A stretch of DNA of 64,000 nt, taken from assembly GCA_029255685.2 (NCBI GenBank), contig CM055315.2, forward strand, positions 30,323,501 to 30,387,500. The letters run 5' to 3'. Origin of the DNA: Silene conica. Taxonomy: Eukaryota; Streptophyta; Magnoliopsida; Caryophyllales; Caryophyllaceae. Below are positions 48,350-59,408 of this stretch, piece after piece. The number at the start of each line of letters is the position of its first letter. Within the stretch, counting starts at the first letter, position 1. The translations under genes were made by a program, and so were the position numbers. Under the pieces are notes generated by a model, which saw only the letters and a list, made by a program, of their open reading frames with translations, was not told the origin of the DNA and made no database searches.

Positions 48350-49855
48350 TACTAACTCGCTAAGTACGATAATGAGACTCAAATAAGATAACAATGATGA
48401 CGTGACATGTGATCTGAGGTGATGAGGTGGAAGTGTTGACGCGAAGTGCGGTTCAGTTCGACGTAATACGGTGAAAGTGACGGTGTGACACATATCTTGA
48501 GGTGATGATATGGCATGTTGTCCTAGGCAATTATGTGGAATGAGGTGTAAGTGATAGTGTGGCACACATTTCGATGTAATGACGTGACATGTGGTCCGTT
48601 GAAATAATGAGGTGACAGTGCTAACGTGGAATGTAACTTGACGTACTACACTAAAAGCGACGACGTGACACACACTTCGATGTGATGACGTGGCATGTGG
48701 TTCGAGGTGATGAGTTGGCGCTGCTGACGTGGAATGCAATTCGACGTACTACGGTAAAAGTGATGGTGTGACACACACTTTGAGGTGATGACGTGGCATG
48801 TTGTTTGAGGTGATGATGTGACATACCACATATATATACATATTTCGCCTCAAAAATTTATAAGTCATCAATACTTATTTGACATTGTATATTTTAAAAA
48901 TGATATATTGTCTTGACCCAACGGTCAACCCGCTGCGGGTCGGGTTTTGACCCGCTGTTTACGGGTCAAAACGGGTTCGGGTATCTTTCGGGTTCGGGTT
49001 GAAAAAACCGGGTCATTTACGAGTTATTTACGGGTCGGGTTACGGTCGGTTTTCGGGTCGGGTCAGGTTTTGACAGGTCTAACCGACACCAACACCCCGA
49101 CTGTCCTCTACCACCACAACCACTAGCCACCTGACCGACAGTCGCCGGTGAGTCGAACCAGGGCCCAGATCAGGCCTGGTTCCTCACCTGCAACCCCTGA
49201 CCACGTCAATACACCCCTCCATCGATGCTAACCCAGCCACCAGCGACACCAGACTCGTGCACCACCACCACCCCCGGACTCCAGACTCAAGACTTGGTGA
49301 CAATATCGTACTGACCTCCCCCGAGTCACGATATTATCACCACCCAAAACCCTGTACCCGCAATTGTAAAAAAATAAGTATAACAGACCACGAAAAACCC
49401 TCCTTACAGCCCCCTATCGAAACCCCTTGCACCGTCACTACCAACCACCATTAACCACCATACGCACCACCCCAGACACACCCTAATTACTAACCAACAC
49501 CACACACCTAGACCCATAATTCGAACTTACCGACTCAAAGAGAAACGCAAAAATAAAAACAAACAGAAAGAAACTCAGGTATAACAACAATAGAAAACGA
49601 CCTCCTGTTGTAGTGTTAGCCACCCTCCACAACCAGTTTAGGCGACCAACGACGGCCCTTTTATGGCCTACTGGTGTTCATTACGTGATTGTACAAGTGT
49701 ATGCAAAAACATTAGAAATCTACTGTATTATACTCGTTTAATTACATAACGAAACCAGACTGTAACACAGCAAAACCCAGAAATGCGGCAGACATACCAG
49801 ATCTCCGGCTAGTTCGAACCACCCTAGGTTGGCCTATGACCACCGTGCAAAGCTT
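46867..49855 (-). repeat. Gypsy 3' LTR, distal part (right copy)
   Basis: Begins TGTAACACCCCC after copia 1 and is interrupted at 49856 by copia element 2. It resumes at 58903 and ends at 59234. Without its insertions the LTR would be about 2.3 kb. Confidence 0.8.
48032..49081. mobile_element. hAT element in the gypsy LTR (right copy)
   Basis: Right-copy version of the element at 32805, with the same TAGACCTGTC termini and ACCGACAC duplications (48024-48031 and 49082-49089). It is nine bases longer because of the ATC microsatellite. Confidence 0.85.
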
Positions 49856-51144
49856 TGTTGGGAAATGTGTCCTCAACAATAGTGCGATCACGTAATTAAA
49901 TCTCATAACGAGAATGCGCAAGGGATGATACGATTTTATATTAGTCAACTGACCAACATTAATCGGTAATGATTGGCTAGCTAGAGTTTGACATTACTGT
50001 CGTATGACGGTGGTGGTCAGTTGATCCCTTTAGGTCACACCTTTAGGACAATTCCCTTAATTGATAAAATGATCAAATGTATATTGATACGATTTGATCA
50101 TATTCCTTAAACTCGTATATCGAGAAATTAGAGGTTAAATCTTAATGTAAGATTTATGTTTAAAATTGAAATGTGTCAATTGTTAAACTGTAAACGATAT
50201 TTTATTACATCGTTATTAGAATGAATTGGGTTATAATTAATACAAAGGTTGTAAATCGTATTGACGATAATTATAAATAATCGTTTTACAATTGTAATTT
50301 CAAATTACTTGTCAATTAATAAATAGGATTTATTTAATTATAATATTTATACGATAAATATTTATATATCTATGTTTAAAATAAGATAATTATATTGTAT
50401 TGCCATTGTGACATATTAGATGTCACATTTTATACAATTTATACAATTGACAAATTGTAAAATGAAGTCCATTTTATGGACTAAGTGGGACGGCTAAGTG
50501 GATATGGTGGTATGGATTATTAGTGTATTAAACACACTATAATCATTATGTTTAGACATAATTCTTGAGACAACCACCTAGAGCCACCCTAAGAGCCTTG
50601 AGAAAGGAAAATGTTCCCTTGTTGCTCTTCCCTATAGCCGGCTCCCCCTTCCCAAGTATAAGCATGCTTAAGTTATTTAATTATCTTAAGAAATAGCATG
50701 CTTAATATATATATGTGATATGATACTCATTCTAATCTCTTCTTCTCCTCTTGGCCGAAAATTCTATAAGAAAAGGAGAGATTTTACAACCTCTAATATA
50801 TTATTATAAGATAATAAAATCATACTATTTGTAGTATTCAAATAACATTCTAATAAGAGTGATTAGAATAAGTTTAAGGAAAAAAACGATTTTGTAACTA
50901 GCTCGTTCAAGTCTCGGTTGATTGAGGGGTTGTCTTGGTGCATCCAAAGGAGGTATTCTATTTTGGGTACTCGGAGGATCATCCTTGCTAAACATTTGGA
51001 CCGTGTGTAAGGGTTCAAATACTCTCCTTATTTCCGCATTATTAGCATGCATAAGATCGTTTTAACATGTAAATTAAAATGTTAATCACAAGGTTAGTTT
51101 AGTATGACTAAAATTAGTTTATGAGCAACTATATAAACCTAACA
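49856..51144 (+). repeat. Copia element 2, 5' LTR
   Basis: 1289 bp, TGTTGGG ... CTAACA, preceded by the target duplication AGCTT (49851-49855). By eye it differs from the 3' LTR at about five positions, so the element is young. Followed by TGGTATCAGAGC (51147-51158), the methionine-tRNA primer site. Confidence 0.93.
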
Positions 51145-51158
51145 ATTGGTATCAGAGC

Positions 51159-54100
51159 GATAGGTTGTTTGCATGCTTTCCGTTTATGTTTTTACGGAGT
51201 TATAGTGATAACAAAATAAAACTTGAAATTTTCGTTTTATATATGATATGCACGAAATAATTTTAGCATGAATACCTACTGTTTTCTAAAATGTTTTAGA
51301 ATAATTGGAATATATTTTGCATGAATATTGATTATTGGTATATTAAATCTCGGTTTTAATATGTTTTAATGGTTAAAAATGTTTATTTTTGGGAAAAATA
51401 GTTAAAGTTAGCTTCTGGCCGAGATTTTTCAGTATGTTATCACATGTATTTTCTATAATATGAATATGATTTTTTCGTAAATTATGGACTTATAAATCGT
51501 GTGATATGAATTTTAAGTGTTAAAATGCAATAAGATGAATAAAAATGGTTAAAATAGTTATATTATGAATTTGACTATAAAAATTTATGAGGATGTCACA
51601 TGCAATATTTAAAATTTATGTTGAATTTTCCAGAAATTTATCTCAAATATTGCAATATTATAGATTTTTAATGTAAAAATCGGGTAATTAGTGACATAAT
51701 TTCGACTTTAATAGTTTAAGTTGGAATTTGGCCATAAAAATTTAACACGATGTCATATATATTATTTCCATCATGTATAAAAGTTTCGAGAATTTTATCT
51801 TATTTTATGCTTGAGAAATAATTTTAAAGGTTAAAATCGTACGATATATGACGTAAATCGTTAAAATTTGCAAATGTTGTTAAAATGGCCGAAAAATGTA
51901 ACCCATATTAGTCATATATGATATGTTTATCATGAAAATTATCTTGGGAGCCAAAAGTTTCAGATTTGATTTGATTTTATTTTATTTTAATTTGTTAAAA
52001 GTAGCATTTAAAATTAAATAAAAAGAGTCATGCATTTAAAATTTCGGCTATAGGGCAATGTGCCATTTAATTTTCTGTCCATTTTGTGTTCTTAAAATGT
52101 TTTGGAAGGTATAAAAATATTGTTAGTATTTAATTTGCATTTATGAAGTTAATTATTGAATTTTCCGACTTAAATTGCTAGTTTTACGTCTTATTTACAA
52201 AATAATGTTAAAACCGTATAAAATACTAATATTTTAACTTTCTGAAAATTTTAAGAACATTCTGGAATTTTCAAAATTTGAATTTTGAATTTTCGAAATT
52301 TTTATGACTCTTTTGGATTTTTATATTATTTTTCCCGAAAAACCGAGTAATACCGATCAATATTGAAATATATTAAGTTAAATCATGTTCAAAGTTTGAG
52401 TAAAACTAAATTTTGAATCCTATAAGAAGTTGGGATGATTAACTTAAGGATGAAAACCGTTTCATATAATGCATAGTGTTGTTAACCGTTAAAACACGCG
52501 ATTCCATAAACCAAGGTTTACGATAACTATTTAAATAAGTGTTTTAAATAGGACGATTTGGCTTAGGGTTTGCATGTTAATTCATATTTACATAAGCATT
52601 GCATACTTTATTATGAATGTCATGATTTATTTACGTAATTTTGGGAATTATGTAATTTACTTAGTATGGCCTAGTTTTTAAATCGGTATTTCCCGTAATG
52701 TAAGGGGTTACCGATTCGGTTGTAATTTTGTGATCTCGTATCACCCAATTGTAAATTATTTCTATTTTATAATGTATAAAGTAGACTAGAAAAGTTGTAA
52801 TATTTGTAAAATCCGGAGTTCCTTGAAGACGGTGCCATTCGGAAAGGAGTTCCGATCAAGACGGTGTTTACCTCGAAGTGCGTGCCGCGTGAAGATCAAG
52901 GGACCAAAGGAGTTGGTTTCCGAATTTGTACTTTGTTATTTCTTTTCTAGGAAGGGCCATACTAGGGTTTATTTATGCTTTTATTTTTGCTTTTTATATG
53001 TTTGCATTAGAGCTGATCATCTCCGGGCCAACCCGTCCAGCCCGGCCCGTCCAGCCCGCTATTGAAGTGGGCTTGGACTCGTAAAAAATCTAAAAAAATG
53101 GGTAACAGACAAGTTTATGTAGGCCCGCTATTTTAACGGACGGGTACGGACTAAATAAATATGTCCATGGGAAGCCCGCTAAGCCCGCTAATACTATTAT
53201 TCTTACTTTTTATTTCCGGTGCTCAAATAAAAAGGTAATAAACTAATAAATAAATTAGCAACATTAAAAAAGGAAGTCAAAACCCCTTCAAATTCCTACC
53301 TATTTCCTACGTCTAAGTCTCTAATGCTCCTAACTTTCTAGATTCCTTCCTATATCCCCGTACCAAGTAACTACTTACTAGTAACTACATATAATACTCC
53401 TCATTATTATCTAAATCTTACTATTACCAAGTTTACATTTCGGGTTTTCGGCCTACTTATAGTTTTTGTAACAGATTTTTTTACGTATTATATTAGGTTT
53501 ATTTATGAACTTCTATTTCGGTTTTAAATTCCATAAGCCCGCGGGCAAGCCCGCCAATTAGTAATGGGCGGATATGGGCAGTGGCAATAGGCCCGCTATA
53601 GCGGGTACGGACACAAAAATTAAGCCCGTCGGACACATTTTTATAGGTTAGGCCCGGCCCGCGTCCGGCCCTAGCCCGCAAACGATCAGCTCTAGTTTGC
53701 ATGCATAGCCAAATCGTCATACATCGTATCATGCATGTTTCGACCTAGTCGACCTAGTCTTTTATTTTATCGATAATTCACCGACTTAGTTCACTTAAAC
53801 GGAGATAGATTATAATTTGACTAGATCTCTTACAAATAAATATTGAGACTTAGCCTTACCAAAAAGTACGGACCCATGAATCCCTTCTTCACAAGAACGT
53901 AGGCTCGGCTACACCGGGGTGCTAAAATTGTCACGTTGGGTAAGTGGGGTAATAAGATTACACCTTGAAATTTGGTTGATCTCAACGAAAGTATTCGTAA
54001 CCGTAGTTGCAATAAGTTGGGGCTAAAGATAATTTTAAGAAAATTGTCGACCGAGAGTTCTAAGAGTAGAACCGATTAAAGGGTTAATCCACCAAATTAT

Positions 54101-54294
54101 ACCGATACGGGTTGAATCGGCTACACCGTGCCCGGATTAGTATGGGTTTGGGTCTCGGGATTGTTTACTTAATTGGGTAAGAGATCATTAAGTAAATATA
54201 CTTAACATGTTTAAGTTTCTTAAAATTCAAATTATGAATTTAAAATGATGTTGTTTATCCTTTTATTATTGTAGTTTAATTTTCGACATCATCA
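51159..54294 (+). other. Leader of copia element 2
   Basis: A long AT-rich untranslated leader of 3.1 kb. It contains the 687-bp hAT element at 53008; the rest shows no coding sequence. Confidence 0.7.
53008..53694. mobile_element. Non-autonomous hAT element, 687 bp, in the copia 2 leader
   Basis: Perfect 8-bp duplication GTTTGCAT (53000-53007 and 53695-53702). Termini are TAGAGCTGATC and GATCAGCTCTA. Subterminal regions are rich in AGCCCGC/GCGGGCT motifs in inverse orientation. Same architecture as the element at 32805 but a different terminal sequence. Confidence 0.85.
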
Positions 54295-55318
54295 ATGGCA
54301 ACCAACGCTCCACCTCTCACTAACGTATCATGGCTTCGATCCTTTATGGATCGTTGCAAACTCGATAAGCATGGTTCCAATTTTAAGGATTGGAATGCGC
54401 AATTACTTTTGGCCGCTCAAGGTGACGATAAGAGTCGTTACCTATCCGAAGCCGCTCCGACCGCTCCGACCGCTCGTTCGACGGTCCAAACTCGTGAGGC
54501 CTATGAAGCCTACATGAAAGAGTCCTCCGCTCTTAAAAATGTGCTCATCTTCTCCATGGAGCCGGATCTCCAAAGGAGTATGATTAAGTTGACCACATCA
54601 TATGAGATATACACCAAGCTTGCGACCATGTTTTCGCAAACTCCAAGGGTGATTCAATATGAGGCGGCTTCCGCCTTCTTTGACATTACATTCAAGGAAG
54701 AGCAAAAGATAAGCCCTCATGTGCTCAAACTCGTTGAGCTCGCGGAGACTCTAAAAGCTCAAAATGTTGATGTTCCCGACTCTCTTATTATTGACCGAGT
54801 TCTTCACTCACTCAATAAGGTTAAAGCGTATGCTCAATTCCGGGTGAATTTCAATATGCGAAACCAAGAGACCACGTTGGATGAGTTGCATAAGATGCTA
54901 GTCCAAGCCGAAAGGGACATGGGACTTCATGAAAGTTCCACCAAGGATGTTTTGAACATCGAAAAGAAAGGGAAAACGAGCTTCAAAAGGAATGCCTCGA
55001 AAGGCAAGGGCAAGAAAACGTTCAAGCCCAAGGCGACCAAAGAAAAGACCTTTTCGAAAGGCGCTTCCACCTCGTCTTCGAAATCCGAAGACAAGTGCCA
55101 CTATTGCACGAGGATCGGTCATTGGAAGCGTAATTGCCACAAATACTTAAGTGATCTCAAAAATGGGAAGGCAACCGCCGTAGGTAATAATTCTCGTTTA
55201 AATTCATGTCATTTATCAACTTATGTATAATGATACAAATGTGTTGATATTTACCCTTTTTAAATGTTTTAAAGGGGCGCCTCCTAATAATGATAAGGGC
55301 AAGGAAAAGGAAGCTTGA
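54295..55318 (+). CDS. Copia element 2 gag, apparently intact, with a predicted 3' intron
   Basis: A UBN2/copia-type gag starting MATNAPPLTNVSWLRSFM. Motifs: KHGSNFKDWNAQLLLAA, ALKNVLIFSMEPDLQRS, IIDRVLHSLNK, a Lys-rich stretch and the knuckle CHYCTRIGHWKRNC. Unspliced, it ends at 55230 (311 residues). A predicted 91-base AT-rich intron (55184-55274, GTAATA ... TTTTAAAG) would change the tail to AVGAPPNNDKGKEKEA, ending at a TGA at 55318 (310 residues). The capsid protein could serve packaging, but no pol follows, so mobility would depend on enzymes from relatives. Frame open and free of stops. Confidence 0.85.
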
Positions 55319-57597
55319 AGTTCCTTACTTGGATGGCTATGGTAGCATCCAATTGATCGAAGACTTGAAGAGCTAGCCTCTAATTTTCATATCGTCTTCT
55401 TTCATATTTTGCATTTTATTTATGGAACAATTTATTTTCTTGTAAGACAAGGATTAAAATCCTAAAACAATGGTTGTAATTTTGGATATTAGTGACTTGG
55501 TTTTCAACCCGAGTCACTACTTTTGTTCTTAATCAATGTTTTGATTTCTCAAATAAATTGCATACCTTGTTTAAACATGAATAATGGTGATTTTATCACG
55601 CAATAAAATATTGATACGATCAACATAATCAAAGTGTTGATTAAAACGGAGAACTACATCCCATGAGATACTTTCAATCAAAATGAGACTATATTAGTTC
55701 ATTATAAGATTTTCATTTTAAGTGAAAATGAGAATGTATTCATCACACCTATAAAACTTCAAACATTCATATACATTGGTTAATCGAAATAGCTATCCTT
55801 ATACGAATAAAGGTTATTGTTACAAGGATAGAGTGGGAGAAAATATTTCGCTCACCAATGATGAAAATAAAGGATCTTAGAGAAGATTCTTATATGGGAG
55901 TCTTGAGAAGAGCCCTAAATGATTTGAAGAAACTACGAGAGGACACTGAAGAAACTACGGGAGGACACTCGAAGAAAGGTTCTTTATGTTCATTGTTTCA
56001 TAGAGAGGAAACATGAAACCCCGTATGAAATCGGAAGGAAAACGGTTCCTTAATAAATGATTTTTTTTCTAAGTTTATAAGATAAAAGAGAAGAAATCAT
56101 CTCAATCCTCTCTATGTAGTTATATAGAAATTATCATGTCATTTTCGTCTCCAGGAAACGAAGACATGATAAGAAGGTAATGATTGATTGAATGGAAACA
56201 GATCACTATAGGGATAGTGATAGTGATAATGATTCAAGTAATAGTTTAACATGCGAGAAATGAAAGGTTCATTTAAGATATCGAGAGATATTGATTTTAG
56301 TGGGAGCGATTTTCATTAAAAGAATTAAGCCTACCATTTAGAGAGGATGGGTGATTCTTTAAGGTGTAAAGAATAAGAGGTTTGAAATTCTAGATGATCA
56401 AATACTTTATATCATAAGATGATGGAGTTTTACGGGAAGGTTTATTATATGGATAATAAAAGGTCGCCCACTAGAAGTTAAAAGGTTGGATACATTATTC
56501 ATAACGATGAATGAAACCATTATAAAATAGCCGAGATGTTTGAAAATAGTAAGAGTGATGAGATCACTAATAGACTACAATATAGATTTCAGTACATAAG
56601 TGACTAAAGAGAGTGATTCTTTAATCCCTTCAGTATATCGATACGTCACAAGTTATAAGATAACAGTGGGAGCTTTCCTCCGGAAAGGAAACTCAAAATC
56701 TAGAAAGAGTTCTAAATATGTACTCAAATAGAATCATATTATACGGGAAATATGAGAATGAAGGAGACTAAATTTGTAAGTTTTGCAAATTATGAATAAA
56801 GGGTTATTCGCAAAACACTAATACAAATAGATGATTGTGCATCAAATACAATGTAATAGTATTGACTATTGTTGCATGACAACATCATTTGAGTTATAAT
56901 TAACTCAAAGTAAAAGATACTTTGTCAAAATCCAAATGGGTTGTATGAGACAACATTGAACCCCATAAGTGAACTGGATTGACTTAGTATGGCCCCTAGC
57001 CGCTTACATGAGGTGACGTCTCAAAGCGACTAGAGTGTGAGGCGATTGATGGCAAGTTCAAGTGCCATAGAGTCATATGTGATGACTAGTCGATCACATA
57101 GGCAGACTGTAAGAGACACTCTGTCGGGCAATGTGACCGCTTATAGAGTTCTGGAAATTTTATAGCCGGGTCGTGGCGAGAGCTGCTATAGTATTCTTGT
57201 GAGTCAATTCTTAGACTAAAGACTACTCTCCCAAGATGGTGCAGTTTAGGCATAACCTTGATCCATTCTCTACGACTTTTCGTAACTGGAGTCAAATGGG
57301 ATTGTTTTGGGTTGTGACTGACTGTGACTAGTTGAAGGAAGTAGTGCGATAGAAATTGTCCACCCCTTGTCAGGGTTGTTCAAATCTCAGGGCCACTCGA
57401 GGAGAAGTTAACTGGAAATGCGTGGCCACGCTCGGAAGGTATCTATGGTAGATAATTCCGGTCAGACAGTTATTCTCCAGATCGAGGAAACCACTCATGA
57501 TATGATCAAATGCAAGTACGACCTCAGAGAGACATCTTGCATTGAGGGGGAGATTGTAATAGGACAAGAGAATTGGTGACGCACACTTGTCGAGGAC
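55319..57597 (+). other. Non-coding internal region of copia element 2 (no pol)
   Basis: 2.3 kb between gag and the 3' LTR with no protease, integrase or reverse-transcriptase motif in any frame. A small duplication, GAAGAAACTACG(A/G)GAGGACACT, occurs near 55930-55965. This shows that the element is a non-autonomous, gag-only copia derivative. Confidence 0.75.
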
Positions 57598-57608
57598 AAG
57601 TGGGAGAT
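57598..57608 (+). other. Polypurine tract of copia element 2
   Basis: AAGTGGGAGAT directly before the 3' LTR, the usual plus-strand primer of plant Ty1-copia elements. Confidence 0.85.
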
Positions 57609-58897
57609 TGTTGGGAAATGTGTCCTCAACAATAGGGCGATCACGTAATTAAATCTCATAACGAGAATGCGCAAGGGATGATACGATTTTATATTAGTCA
57701 ACTGACCAACATTAATCGGTAATGATTGGCTAGCTAGAGTTTGACATTACTGTCGTATGACGGTGGTGGTCAGTTGATCCCTTTAGGTCACACCTTTAGG
57801 ACAATTCCCTTAATTGATAAAATGATCAAATGTATATTGATACAATTTGATCATATTCCTTAAACTCGTATATCGAGAAATTAGAGGTTAAATCTTAATG
57901 TAAGATTTATGTTTAAAATTGAAATGTGTCAATTGCTAAACTGTAAACGATATTTTATTACATCGTTATTAGAATGAATTGGGTTATAATTAATACAAAG
58001 GTTGTAAATCGTATTGACGATAATTATAAATAATCGTTTTACAATTGTAATTTCAAATTACTTGTCAATTAATAAATAGGATTTATTTAATTATAATATT
58101 TATACGATAAATATTTATATATCTATGTTTAAAATAAGATAATTATATTGTATTGCCATTGTGACATATTAGATGTCACATTTTATACAATTTATACAAT
58201 TGACAAATTGTAAAATGAAGTCCATTTTATGGACTAAGTGGGACGGCTAAGTGGATATGGTGGTATGGATTATTAGTGTATTAAACACACTATAATCATT
58301 ATGTTTAGACATAATTCTTGAGACAACCACCTAGAGCCACCCTAAGAGCCTTGATAAAGGAAAATGTTCCCTTGTTGCTCTTCCCTATAGCCGGCTCCCC
58401 CTTCCCAAGTATATGCATGCTTAAGTTATTTAATTATCTTAAGAAATAGCATGCTTAATATATATATGTGATATGATACTCATTCTAATCTCTTCTTCTC
58501 CTCTTGGCCGAAAATTCTATAAGAAAAGGAGAGATTTTACAACCTCTAATATATTATTATAAGATAATAAAATCATACTATTTGTAGTATTCAAATAACA
58601 TTCTAATAAGAGTGATTAGAATAAGTTTAAGGAAAAAAACGATTTTGTAACTAGCTCGTTCAAGTCTCGGTTGATTGAGGGGTTGTCTTGGTGCATCCAA
58701 AGGAGGTATTCTATTTTGGGTACTCGGAGGATCATCCTTGCTAAACATTTGGACCGTGTGTAAGGGTTCAAATACTCTCCTTATTTCCGCATTATTAGCA
58801 TGCATAAGATCGTTTTAACATGTAAATTAAAATGTTAATCACAAGGTTAGTTTAGTATGACTAAAATTAGTTTATGAGCAACTATATAAACCTAACA
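57609..58897 (+). repeat. Copia element 2, 3' LTR
   Basis: 1289 bp, same length and ends as the 5' LTR, followed by AGCTT (58898-58902), which completes the 5-bp target duplication. Confidence 0.93.
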
Positions 58898-58902
58898 AGC
58901 TT

Positions 58903-59234
58903 CTCTCTCTTCTCTGACGTGACGGCTATGTGTGGGTGTCGTTTGAATTGGGATTAGGGTAAAGATTAGGTCTGGGAAAGGGGTTCAAATATGACGGCAG
59001 AGAGGCTGCTCATGTAGGGTTTATATGATTGTTTACTTAGTTCAGCCGTGGGCTTGGGTGATGGCACACATCCCAAGGCCCATCCAACGTACCAGGTGGT
59101 CTAAGGATCGAATCCTCACAACGGCATTGCTCAAATAAACTTTATTTAAAATATAAACATATGAAACCGTGAAACAACTAAGCTATCGATGCGAAAACCT
59201 TAATTATCGAGACTAAATTTCTCGAGGTATTACA
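58903..59234 (-). repeat. Gypsy 3' LTR, proximal part
   Basis: Continues the gypsy LTR after the copia 2 insertion. On the minus strand it starts TGTAATACCTCGAG at 59234, directly after the polypurine tract AAGGGGGGAAGAC. Confidence 0.85.
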
Positions 59235-59256
59235 GTCTTCCCCCCTTAAAAAGAAC
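59235..59256 (-). other. Polypurine tract of the gypsy element
   Basis: On the minus strand, TTTTTAAGGGGGGAAGAC immediately precedes the LTR start TGTAATACC. Confidence 0.8.
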
Positions 59257-59408
59257 TTCGTCCCGAAGTTCTACCATACTTAGGTGACAAAACAAACAAC
59301 TCAAAGGAACTTGAAACACAAACATCACAAAAGGTTCACTTAAATCTTAAATCACAGAATGTTACATTCCACCCCCCTTAAAGAAAAGTTACGTCCGCGT
59401 AACTTACC

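Larger units (their letters stand above)
44439..52303. repeat. Right copy of the 7.86-kb direct repeat flanking the MULE
   Basis: 7865 bp against 7857 bp in the left copy. It begins abruptly after the MULE, inside CACTA subterminal sequence (44439-44641 is the CACTA tail). Its right border is continuous with the rest of the copia 2 leader and gag. Differences from the left copy include three extra ATC units near 48320, a one-base deletion near 51547, and isolated substitutions. Confidence 0.95.
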
